Origin: Glycine soja
Taxonomy: Eukaryota > Streptophyta > Magnoliopsida > Fabales > Fabaceae
Direction of reading: 5' to 3'
NCBI RefSeq assembly: GCF_004193775.1
Contig: NC_041021.1
Location: 20,118,632-20,182,631 of the forward strand
Length of the DNA: 64,000 bases
The translations under genes were made by a program, and so were the position numbers. The notes below the pieces were generated by a model. That model saw only the letters and a program-made list of their open reading frames with translations. It was not told where the DNA came from and made no database searches. Shown here piece by piece: positions 42,517 through 53,149 of the stretch. Each line of letters opens with the position of its first letter. Position 1 is the stretch's first letter.

Positions 42517-45500
42517 ATGAAGATGGTAACTGCTTTCAATGGCAACATGAAGGTAATTAAATTTTCAAGAGCCTGTGTAGTTAGGTACGTATCGGTTATA
42601 TGGATATGCATAGGATTTGTGAAAAGGGAACCCCCTCCCCCAATGGTTAGATAAGCTGAGTAATATATTCTATATGCTAAAACTACATTTTTTGAATTCA
42701 ATTTTCATAGTTTTTTCACTGTCTTCTCAGAAAGCTGCTGCTGGACTTAGACGCATTAATCTTGATGGTCTTCGATGGAGGGTTTTTGATGCAAAGGGCC
42801 AGGTGAGTCTCAGCTTTTTTCTCGATCCTTCTCTTGAAAGCTAACATAGAGTGACTATGTGCCAATGATATGATGTTTCTGCTGTCAAGTTAAAGCAGTT
42901 TTCCTGGAGTGTCGGATTAAAAAAAGTATTGTTGAACTCAAAACACACAACATTGTTTCATTTTGGTTATGTTTGGACTGATGGATTGGAAATGGATGGA
43001 ATGGAACCAAATTGAATAGAATCACATCAATTGCCATTGTTTGGCGTGTTTAAAATAGGAGATACTTCTATTTTTCTATCCCCTGTACAAGATGCAATTG
43101 GGTGGAACTAAAGTTATTATGCATTCTCCTTAATTATCATTCTGTTCACTTCTATATGGGAGAACATTTTTTATATTCCTCCATAGATTATTCAATTGTG
43201 TGGTAATTTTATTCTAATTCATTCCACACCACTCTATCCCATTCTACCCATCATTAGATATGCAAACATTGCCTTTCTGATTCCTGTTGGAAATAAGGCT
43301 TTTTATGTTTAGGAAAAGTGTTTAGGAATATTGGAGACTTTGAATAGAAACTTGATAGGAAGGAGAATTCTTTATGGAGGAGAGAACTTTGTATTTTTGC
43401 TTGATACAAATGTGTAGGATTACATCTCTATTTATACTACTCTAAGGAGAACTCTAGACACACTAATTCTAGAGAGTTCTCAACTCTAGAGATCCAAAGA
43501 GTATTCTAGAGAATATTAAAACCATAAGAAATATCTAGACACTCCAAACACTACAAGAATTCTCTAGAAACATGACCCATAATTACTTAAGCCCAAAATA
43601 ACTAAGTCCAAGGAACCAAATAATTAATTTAGGCCCAAATCAAGTTTATATTTCAACATCCCCCCTTAAACTTGATTTGTGACTCCAAGCATACTCCTTA
43701 GCTTCACGAAAGTTTCCAACTTGAGTGGCTTTGTGAAAATGTCGGCAGCTTGATCTTGAGACATCACATACTTCAACTTTACCTCCTTCTTCTCAATGCA
43801 TTCTCTTATGAAGTGGTAACGGGTGTCGATGTGCTTACTTCTTTCATGAAAGACTGGATTCTTTGCCAAAGCGAGTGCTGATTTATTGTCAACACATATT
43901 TCCATAGGTTCTTCTTGTGGCATTTTTAACTCTTTCAACAAGTTCCTTAGCCAAATTGCATGACAAACACATGATGTGGCAGCGACATACTTGGCTTCAC
44001 AAGTTGATAGTGTGACTATTGGTTGCTTCTTTGACATCCAAGTGAAAGCAGTATCTCCCATAAAGAACACAAAACCAGTAGTGCTCTTTCTATCATCCAA
44101 GTCTCCACTCCAATCGCTATCACTATAGCCAACAATGTTATAATTGTCAGAAGAGTAATAGTGCAAGCCAAAGTTTGTTGTACCTTTGATGTATCGAAGG
44201 ATTCTCTTTGCCGCCTTGAAGTGAGTTGTGGTTGGAGCTTCCATGTAGCGACTTACTACTCCTACAACATAGAGAATATCCGGCCTTGTACATGTCAAGT
44301 AACGTAAACTTCCAATCAAACTTTTGTAAAGAGTTGGATCCACATTCTCTCCTTTTTCATGCTTGCTCAACTTGCTGCCACATTCCATCGGGGTGCCAAC
44401 TGGATTGGCGTCATCCATCTTGAACTTCTTAAGGACTTCTTTGGCATAGCCTTCTTGGGTGATGAAAATTCCTTTGTCTTCTTGTTTTACTTCGATGCCG
44501 AGATAATATGTCATGAGCCCCATATCCGTCATCTCAAATTCATTTGACATATCTTTCTTGAACTCTTCGAACATGCTTGGATTGTTCCCTGTAAAGATCA
44601 AGTCATCTACATACAAACACACAATCAAAATATTTCCACTTTGCGCTTTGATATAGAGTGCATGCTCATATGGACACTTGATGAAGTTCTTGTCTTGAAA
44701 GTACTTGTCGATTCGAACATTCCAAGCTCTCGGTGCTTGCTTGAGACCGTACAACGCCTTCTTCAACTTCAAGACTTTTTCTTCTTGCCCTTTTACTTCA
44801 TAGCCCAGTGGTTGCTCAATATAGACTTCTTCTTCGAGAAAACCATTCAAGAAGGCTGACTTCACATCCATTTGATAGATCTTCCATTTATTTTGGGCTG
44901 CCAAAGAAATGATCAGTCTAATAGTTTCAAGACGAGCAACAGGAGCAAATATCTCATCATAGTCAATTCCTTGTCTTTGACTATTGCCTTTAGCCACCAA
45001 TCTTGCTTTGTATCTCTCCACTTCTCCTTTAGCATTCTTCTTTGCCTTGTACACCCATCTTACTCCAATTGCTTTGTGTCCTCGTGGAAGTGTAGTAAGT
45101 TCCCACGTATCATTCTTCGTGATTGACTTGATTTCTTCGTCCATGGCGTCTTTCCACTTTATGTTTTCCGCCGCTTCTTGATAGCTTAGAGGCTCACAAT
45201 CACCAAAAAGACAAAAGAGGTTAATGTCGTTTAGGTTTTTGGTTACCTCATAAATCTCTTCAATGCTCCTTAGTCGCGGTGTCCTTTCACTTGAACTTGT
45301 TTCATCCAGCCTTGGTGTCGGTGAGGCAGGTGGTGTAATATGTTCCTCTATGATTGGTTGTTCAATTTCATCATCTTCTTCAAAATAAGGAAGAAAATCA
45401 TACTTATCTTCTTGAACACTCCAATCCCAACAATCTTCTTCGTCGAACTCCACGTCGCGACTTATGACGATCTTTCTACTATTTGGATTATAGAGCTTGT

Positions 45501-48500
45501 ACCCCTTGGATCTTGAGTCGTAACCCACAAACACGTACTTCTCACTTTTATCATCAAGCTTTGTCCTCTCTTCGTCTGGAACATGGGTATAGACAATGCT
45601 TCCAAACACTTTGAGGTGAGAGATCCCGGGCTTCCTTCCACTCCATGCTTCTTGTGGTGTCTTCTCATGCACGCTTCTTGTTGGAGAACGATTTGTTAGG
45701 TAAACTGCACATGCCACTGCTTCAGCCTAAAACTCCTTCGGCATCTTCTTGCTCTTGAGCATGCTTCGCACCATGTTAAGTATGGTCCGGTTCTTTCTCT
45801 CTGCTACTCCATTTTGTTGTGGCGATCTTGGCACTGTCAGTGGGCGACGGATTCCATGGTCTTCACAATATTTGTTGAACTTATTTGAAGTGAACTCTCC
45901 TCCTCGATCAGATCTCATGGCCTTGATGGAAAGACCACTTTCTTTCTCCACGAGGGCTTTGAACTTCTTAAAGTTTTCAAACACTTCTGATTTCTCCTTC
46001 AAGAAATAAACCCAGGTTTTTCTGGAATAATCATCAATAAAGAGGAGAAAGTACTTATTCTTACCAAATGAATTGGGTTTGATTGGTCCACAGACATCGG
46101 TGTGTATGAGCTCTAGCGGCTTTGTTGCTCTTGTTGTTGATTCCTTTGGAAAACTTTTACGAAATTGCTTCCCAATTAGACATCCTTCGCAAAGTTGGTC
46201 TGGGTGGTTGATGCTAGGCAAGCCTCTCACCATCTCCTTCTTCGCTAAACGTTCTAAACCGTCGAAGTTGAGGTGCCCGAACCGTAGATGCCATAGCCAC
46301 GAAGAGTCGGTATAGCAAGCCTTGAGACACTTTGCCACATCATTTTGAATGTTCAAGAGGAACATTCTATTCTTTGACATAGGCACCTTAGCAATCAAGT
46401 TATGTCTACAATCTCTTAAGAAAATACTATGTTCTTTCAAATGGACGTCATAGCCTTTCTCTAATAATTGTCCCAAGCTCAAAATATTATTCTTCATGTT
46501 AGGCACATAGTAGACATTGGATATGAATTGATGACTCCCATTCTTCAAACGTATGAGAATTTTACCTTTGCCTTTGACTGGTATCTTTGAGCCGTCTCCA
46601 AATGAGACATCGCCAGTTGCCGCTTCATTGATCTCCACGAACATGCTTTGATCGCCGCACATGTGGTTGCTTGCGCCGGTGTCGAGGTACCACTTGTTTC
46701 TTTTCTCTTCAAATTTGTTTTGGCACGCGAGTAGCAAAGTTTCTTCTTCTCCGCCTTTTTCTTCTACAAAGTTATCTTTCTCTTCAACCTTCTTCGAGAA
46801 TCTACACTCGGATGCGTAGTGACCAATCTTGTTGCAATTGAAGCACTTGATTTGTGATTTGTCATACCTCGACCATGAATTTCCTCTTCCACGACCTCTT
46901 GTTACTTGTGGATTCCAACTTCTTTCTCCATTGTTGAATTTGTTGGAGTGGTTGTTGTAACCACCTCTTCCTTCTCCTCCATGTCCTCGTCCACGTCCAC
47001 GATCTTGGCCGCGACCTCGTCCTCTTTGGCTCTTGTAATTTGCATAGTTTGCTTCCTTTACGTTGAGTTGTAGTAGTTGCTCCGTAGCCTCCTTTTGTTT
47101 AATTTTTCTCTTTTGTTTTGCTTCGTATGCTTGTAAGGAACCCATGAGTTGCTCAATAGTCATGGTCTTTAAATCCTTGTTTTCTTCAATGTTGGTAACA
47201 ATGAAGTCAAAATTTGGATTTAAAGTTCGAAGTATTTTTTCCATGACCTTCACCTCATCAACATCTTCACCATTTCTTTTAAGTTGATTGACTATGGCCA
47301 ATACTCGAGAAAAATAATCAGAAATTGACTCGGACTCCTCCATAAACAAACGCTCAAAGTCACCTCTAAGAGTTTGAAGACGAATCTTTTTTACCTGCTC
47401 AACTCCTTTGTTGCAAGTTTGAAGCTTATCCCATGCTTCTTTGGCCGTCGTTGCGTTGGATATCTTCTCAAATGTATCTTCATCCACCGATTGATAAATG
47501 AGAAAGAGAGCTTTCTTGTCTCTCTTTCTTGACTCCTTCAACGTCTCCTTTACACCTTGGCTTAGCGAGGCTTCATCTTGCTCCTCGAAGCCATTGTCTA
47601 CGATATCCCACACATCTTGAGCTCCTAGTAGCGCCTTCATCTTGATACTCCAATTATCATAGTTGTTCTTTGTGAGCATCGGCATTTGGAAAGGAAAAAC
47701 TCCATTCGCCATCTTTTGAGGATCTTGAAGCTCTGATACCACTTTGTTGGAAATAAGGCTTTTTATGTTTAGGAAAAGTGTTTAGGAATATTGGAGACTT
47801 TGAATAGAAACTTGATAGGAAGGAGAATTCTTTATGGAGGAGAGAACTTTGTATTTTTGCTTGATACAAATGTGTAGGATTACATCTCTATTTATACTAC
47901 TCTAAGGAGAACTCTAGACACACTAATTCTAGAGAGTTCTCAACTCTAGAGATCCAAAGAGTATTCTAGAGAATATTAAAACCATAAGAAATATCTAGAC
48001 ACTCCAAACACTACAAGAATTCTCTAGAAACATGACCCATAATTACTTAAGCCCAAAATAACTAAGTCCAAGGAACCAAATAATTAATTTAGGCCCAAAT
48101 CAAGTTTATATTTCAACAATTCCTTGTGCATTTTTTTAGCATATAACAAAAGAATAAAATGTGAGAGTGGTTGATGAAATTCTATGCGAACATTCAGCTT
48201 ATTGGCTTGCATATCATGTAAGACTGGGATTGAAAGTCAAATCCTGCGAAGAATTATCAACAGAATAAGACAATTCAATTTCATGGAGGTTGTTTCATTT
48301 GGTATCATCCAGAATGAATATTGATCTTTTGCAATATCTAGTTATAAAACCAGCTCCGAAGGGATCATATAATTTGTCTAAATTATCACTAGTAGTTACT
48401 TATCCAGAAGATATAGCCATGACTCTGTATTAATGAAGCCTTTTGAAACAAGCTATTCCATGAATAAGTTACAACTTATAATCAAATGCCAATTGAGATC

Positions 48501-50385
48501 GTACTGAAGGCTAGCCAAGCTTCTAACATCTTGCACACTTTTGATTGGCATTTAGAGTGTGATCGATTACTGAGAAATTTGCTTATTTGTCTTGAGACCA
48601 TTTTGCTAATACAAATGTTCCTTTTATATAGGTTTTTTGGAGGTTAGCATCTCAAATAGCTACTGTAGTTCAAGGAAAGGATAAGCCAACTTACACACCT
48701 AATCGTGATGATGGAGATATGTGCATTGTTCTTAATGCAAAAGATATTTGTGTGACTGGGAGAAAACTTACAGACAAGGTCTACTACTGGCATACAGGGC
48801 AAGTGCTTTGCCTTTGTACTATTTGTTAGAAGTGATGAAATATTATTTGATAGTTTTGGGCTTCTTATAAATCAAATGGTTTTTTTTTTTCTGGTTAAGG
48901 TGCCTATCTTCTATGTTCTTCCAACAGTATTTTCACTGCCGTTTTTTATTTGGTTTCATATGCTCTTTAATTTTCAGTATTATCCAGTCTATTTGACATT
49001 AGGTCATGGTATGTAGGTATATTGGCCATCTCAAGCAAAGGACTCTAAAGGATCAAATGGCCAAAGACCCTACTGAAGTCATTCGCAAAGCTGTTCTGCG
49101 TATGCTGCCTAGAAACAAACTACGTGATGTAAGTGCTACCTAGACCTTTATTTTTTTGGGGGGGATTTTGAGCTGAATATGGAATTTTGACATCATTGCT
49201 AGTTGTTTAGAATGAGAGTTTTGTTTTCATGTTTGGTTTGGATATTTCAAGGTAGAGTACCATTTGAGACTAAAAAAAAAACTCGTTTGAACAATATACA
49301 ATGGCATTCTAAGGATGGTAGTTGGTAGGTTAAGATTCCAGAATTGTTTCCTCTTTTGGGAATCAAATCTTACAGAAGTGACTAAAGGGTAGCTTTTGTG
49401 GTGGACAAAATCTTGAGGTTTAACTATGGTTTTCCATAAAGATACCTACAAGTAAGATTATACATTTGTTTACCAAGTGTATCCCATGATTTTTAAAAAA
49501 TGTCTCTACTTTTATACTTCCAAAATAATTGCAATTATAAAACCCAAACAAATTCAAAACTTCAAAAATTTATTCTTTCAGCATCAGTCTTTTACAATAT
49601 CTAATCCACAGTCTCATTATCATTGAAGCCAAAGTGTTGCTGGAAAGGTTAGTTAAGAGAAAGGTTGATGGGCAGGTAAAGGTTATTATAGACAAAAAGG
49701 TTGTTGATCGAGGTTGGGGTATGCCACAAGCCTAGTGTAGATGGCTACCAATGGAAAGGAATTGAACCCATGACCTTTTTCTGTTGTCTTTTCATGTTGA
49801 TCGATCTACTAGTCGTGCCAAGTGCCAAACCTTGTTGGCTACTTCATGAATTGTTCGTTTTATTTATCATTTAATCCAGCTGTATTGCTTCAGTACTTTA
49901 CTAGCACTCGGGTTCTGAAAAAGAGAATGGGATTGGGGAATACTGTTATCAGTGTATATAAAAATTATCAGAACATTATCCTAAATGTCCAAAGATGAAG
50001 TATCATTGACCCTTTGGTAAAGGATGTTTTTCTTAATAGCTTGTGGTTTTCAATTATCTTTATTTTCATTTGATTAGAGCTTTTTCTGATTTTTTTTTGT
50101 TCCTTAAAATATCGAATAACTGATATTGTAAGTTGCTTTTACTTGCATTATTGTTAATGGATATAGGACAGGGACCGAAAATTAAGGATCTTTCCTGGCA
50201 GTGAGCACCCTTTTGTTGATCGCCCACTTGAACCTTATGTGATGCCTCCTAGAAGTGGACGGGAAATGAGGCCGCGAGCAAGGCGTGCCATGATTCGAGC
50301 ACAGAAGAAGGCAGAGCAGCAACAACAGAAGGCTGATGGAATGAAGAAGGGCAAAAATGGAGAAGCACGGGAAGAAAGTGCATGA
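42517..50385 (+). CDS. uL13m: Ribosomal protein L13, mitochondrial type (uL13m), five coding exons
   Basis: Exons: 42517-42552, 42731-42802, 48632-48798, 49017-49128, 50167-50385; 201 codons, no stop, all phases consistent. The product reads MKMVTAFNGNMK, KAAAGLRRINLDGLRWRVFD, ..., RLASQIATVVQGKDKPTYTP, YIGHLKQRTLKDQMAKDPTE, RKAVLRMLPRNKLRDDRDRK, ..., EHPFVDRPLEPYVMPP and a basic tail. This is the plant form of bacterial-type L13, a large-subunit rRNA-binding protein assembled into organellar ribosomes. The tail after the L13 fold is typical of the plant mitochondrial version. The first ATG at 42517 is chosen; a second at 42523 is possible. Introns 1, 2 and 4 are GT-AG; intron 3 starts GC. 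Intron 2 contains a 4.8-kb copia element in antisense orientation. Residues 38-39 read FW where the family motif has LG (V-L-G-R-L-A-S). Confidence 0.92.
43285..43658 (-). repeat. 3' LTR of the intronic copia element
   Basis: TGTTGGAAATAAGG...ATATTTCAACA, 374 bp, identical to the other LTR. It contains TATAAATA on the minus strand (43429-43436) and a cluster of TCTAGA/TCTAGAGA words (43450-43570). Confidence 0.97.
43659..43670 (-). promoter_or_regulatory. Polypurine tract of the intronic copia element
   Basis: Minus strand TTTAAGGGGGGA directly before the LTR start TGTTGAAATATAAAC. It overlaps the polyprotein stop codon TAA (43666-43668). Confidence 0.9.
43666..47712 (-). pseudogene. Copia polyprotein (GAG-PR-INT-RT-RH), one in-frame stop
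   Basis: The ATG at 47712 (MANGVFPFQMPML), 18 bp after the PBS. Order: gag with UBN2-type domain; Arg/Gly-rich linker; zinc knuckle CFNCNKIGHYASEC (about codon 290); protease DTGASNHM (about 350); integrase H-x3-H-x22-C-x2-C type (HLRFGH...CEGC) then core LIHTDVCGP, SDRGGEFTS, PQQNGVAERKNRT. A TAG stop follows at 45727-45729, inside the integrase region. The same frame resumes with the rest of integrase, then RT (YKARLVAKGNSQRQGIDYDE; YVDDL at about 44600) and RNase H (SDWSGDLDDRKSTTG; ADIFTKPL), ending at 43666. Apart from this stop the frame is open over 4 kb, which fits the very young age. About 1350 codons is usual for the group. Confidence 0.95.
47730..47741 (-). promoter_or_regulatory. 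tRNA-iMet primer binding site of the intronic copia element
   Basis: Minus strand TGGTATCAGAGC, 3 nt after the LTR end. Confidence 0.95.
47745..48118 (-). repeat. 5' LTR of the intronic copia element
   Basis: 374 bp, identical to 43285-43658. The TATAAATA box on the minus strand at 47889-47896 is the probable promoter of the element, reading antisense through the L13 intron. Confidence 0.97.
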
Positions 50386-50800
50386 AGATGCAATTTTGCT
50401 CAAGATGATACTGACCATTGGTTATCATTGAAATGGAAAGCCATGTCTCTGTTAGCAATCCTACAATGCCCTATTGAATTGTGTTTGAAATTTTTTTATT
50501 TTAAAGTCTTTTAGTAAGAGCATAGCTTAAGAGCATGGTTGATTCACATTAGCCGTTTCTTGCTTCCTTTTTCAGTGATAATTCTCCTAAGTTAAAGCTT
50601 AGAAGTTTAGACTAACTAGCATTTTGGTCGTCAGCTACTTCCTGCACTGTCAAACAGTGCCACAGTGCATTCAAGTTGCCAAAATTGCTTTTTGTGTTGT
50701 CTCTTCCGTTGTTAGTGGTTAATGATTTTCCTTGATAATATCTCGTTGCATCTCAATTTTATTATTTTGAATCTTTGGTTATTCCTTGATTTAGATTTGG
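50386..50800 (+). other. 3' flank of the L13 gene
   Basis: Probable 3' UTR and downstream sequence. T-rich stretches and TTGTGTTTGAAA...TTTTTTTATTTTA-like elements could serve polyadenylation; no site can be assigned. No further gene. Confidence 0.45.
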
Positions 50801-51498
50801 CTTAAACATGTTTTAAACATGCTTTTAGTGGTTCAAATTTATGCACTTCTAATTTTGGTCCTCTAATTAGAAATATGCTATTCTAATCTCTCAAATTTGT
50901 GAAATATTATTTTTAATCTCCCAAAATGAATTTGAAGGACTTAAACGAACATATTTTTAAGGGGTATATTGGATTAGGATTTTAAGAGACTATTTTGACA
51001 TAAAAAAATCCGGTGGATTTTAAAAGATTTTGTAAAAATATAATAACTTTTAAGATTTTTTTAATAGATTTTTATGGTTGGGATTTGGTAGTTCGGATTT
51101 ATAAAATTTGAATTCATAAGATTTAAAAGAATATTATGGATTTAAATGATTTGAAAGAACCCTTTGAATTTTTAGAAAACCTTCAAAATAATTGATAAAT
51201 ATCCTTGATATTTTTTCATCTAATACTAAATAAAATTTATGTTATATAAAACCTTAAGCTTGTTACATAATGAAACAATTTTTTGTAGTAAATTTACAAA
51301 TACAATAATCTCATTTTCTTTCGATCATCAATAATATTAATTGTATAAAATAAAATTAAATAATGTTTGTCAATAACATAGATATTTGTAGTAATTATAA
51401 TAACAATCATATCAAACAAAAAAACATGTCCAACAATTGTTGCAAATCTTTTTTATATATTTATTTTCTTATATATGAGTTAACTTTTGTTACATTAA

Positions 51499-51501
<3 letters not shown>

Positions 51502-51530
<29 letters not shown>
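51502..51530. repeat. (TA)n microsatellite
   Basis: About 14 TA units in the AT-rich arm of the MITE-like element. Confidence 0.95.
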
Positions 51531-51535
<5 letters not shown>

Positions 51536-51744
51536 TCCAGGATATGGTTGAAAGTATATAAAAAATTATGAATGTCTATTATTTTAACAAAGATACAAGG
51601 GATTATATAAGACAAAAAAAAACATGTCAATTGAGAGGAAAAGAATGAAATAAAGAAAGTCCCAAAATCTCAAGGGTTTGACTGAGAATGTTTGAGGTGT
51701 ATTTTCTACTAAAAAAATTCATTGAATCCATTAAAATCCACACT

Positions 51745-52771
51745 TAAAAAGAAGAGTGTTGCTAGGTGCACACAACAAAATTTATAAATGGCAAAAATGT
51801 CTTTGCCTTCTTTTTTTCATTATAAAAGCCTTCTTTTTTCTCGGAAATGCACACAGCTCCATTTTTGTTCGCTGTTTTTCTATGTTTTTTGTGGTTTTCG
51901 TGCGACATTGTCTCCGGTTCGTTGTGAACGGTTAGGTGTGGTGAAGGTACCGGTGTTGAGCGTTGCGATGGTCGGCGGCAGCAAACGAGGTACGCAGAAG
52001 GTGGTGGCTCTGTCGGGAACGTACGGATCAAGTTGATCCGTAATTTTCTTACGGATCAAGCTGCTGAAGACACTTACGGATCAACTTGATCCATAAAAAA
52101 ATTACGGATCAACTTGATCCGTAAGCATGTTATGGATCAACTTGATCTGTAAGATCCGTAACATGTTTACGGATCAAGTTGATCCGTAACATGCTTACGG
52201 ATCAACTTCATTCGTAACCTAATGTCTACACTTACGGATCATCTATTTACGCTTGCAAATCATCCTAACTACGGCAACAACAAACGAAAAGCCATGGTTA
52301 GGGAGCTTACCTCGACGGTGGACGGTGACGAAGCTCCCTCAACAGTGGACGGCGGCGTTACTCTTCGCGGAAGCCTCCTCAATGCACCTCGCAACCTCTT
52401 CACGACAACCTCCTATTCACGGCAACAATGGTGGCAAGCTCCTCAATGAAGAAGAAGAAGAACCTCTTCCTGCAACCTCCTTTTAACGGCAACAATGGTG
52501 GCAAGCTCCTCAATGAAGAAGAAGAAGAACCTCTTCCTGCAACCTCCTTTTAACGGCAACAACAAATGGAAACGTCGGTGACGTGAGCAACAACAATACG
52601 AAAATGGCTAAGGTGAGGAAGAAGAGAAGAAAACGCAGGAAGAAGAAGCGAAAACGCACGCGGGGTGGGAGAGAGAGAGTCTCACATTATTTTTTTAAAA
52701 AAAATAAGTCAGGGGTATTACGACCTTTTCACTACAGGTGCTGGGTGCACCTAGCAACACTCTAAAAAGAA
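51745..52771. mobile_element. Small non-autonomous MULE with perfect ends and 9-bp TSD
   Basis: TIRs GAGTGTTGCTAGGTGCAC (51754) and GTGCACCTAGCAACACTC (to 52762) are perfect inverted copies. TSD TAAAAAGAA is at 51745-51753 and 52763-52771. Interior: an array of TACGGATCAACTTGATCCGT palindromes (52020-52215), two tandem copies of an approximately 65-bp block (GGCAACAATGGTGGCAAGCTC, CTCAATGAAGAAGAAGAAGAA, near 52421-52556) and a purine-rich tail. Same TIR and motif as the large MULE at 28148-38332. No transposase; ORFs inside are short and repeat-based. Confidence 0.95.
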
Positions 52772-53149
52772 TCAATCAAATTTGAATAATTTTGAATACC
52801 AGAAGACTTCTTTTAAGTTGTAAAAAATCTGAATAAAATACCGATGAATTTTATTGAATTAGTTAAAAAATTCTAATAATTTTGATTGAATACTACAAAA
52901 CTTATCTCGATTAAATACCTTAAAAAAAATTTACTAAAAAAATATTTTAAAATCTTTTGAAATCCTAATTGAATACACCCCGTTTAGTCTTTAAAATGAA
53001 CTTGAGAAACTAAAAATATTTCATGAATTTGAAGGACTAAAGAGAAAATTTTAAGGTTAAATTATAATTTTAATCCCGTATAACTTCAAATCTACAATTT
53101 TAGTCCCCTATTTTTAAACGAAGACAAATTAGTTTTCTTATTCTTTAAA

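Larger units (their letters stand above)
43285..48118 (-). mobile_element. Young Ty1/copia element in intron 2 of the L13 gene
   Basis: Identical 374-bp LTRs (43285-43658 and 47745-48118, compared line by line), a perfect 5-bp TSD ATTCC (43280-43284 and 48119-48123), a tRNA-iMet PBS, a PPT and one continuous polyprotein frame with a single internal stop. Total 4834 bp. Domain order GAG-PR-INT-RT-RH is that of Ty1/copia; the gag start (FPFQMPMLTKNNYDNWSIKM) suggests an Ivana/TNT1-like group, tentatively. Orientation is opposite to the host gene, which lowers the chance that its own poly(A) signals cut the host transcript. Identical LTRs mean the insertion is very recent. Confidence 0.97.
50961..52981. 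mobile_element. MITE-like TIR element, split by a MULE
   Basis: The left end GGGGTATATTGGATTAGGAT and right end (reverse complement) GGGGTGTATTCAATTAGGAT form terminal inverted repeats that continue into AT-rich, mutually complementary arms (AAAATC/GATTTT words). No TSD is evident. The GGGGTGTATTCAATTNGGATTT end is a pattern I know from widespread plant MITEs. The MULE at 51754-52762 is inserted in it. Confidence 0.65.

Noticed and set aside
44226..47287. Several plus-strand ORFs of 60-86 codons
   Set aside because: Antisense shadows of the copia polyprotein.
52222..52765. Three plus-strand ORFs in the small MULE
   Set aside because: They cover short tandem blocks and a purine-rich tail; frames overlap and have no homology. 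A captured gene piece cannot be excluded.
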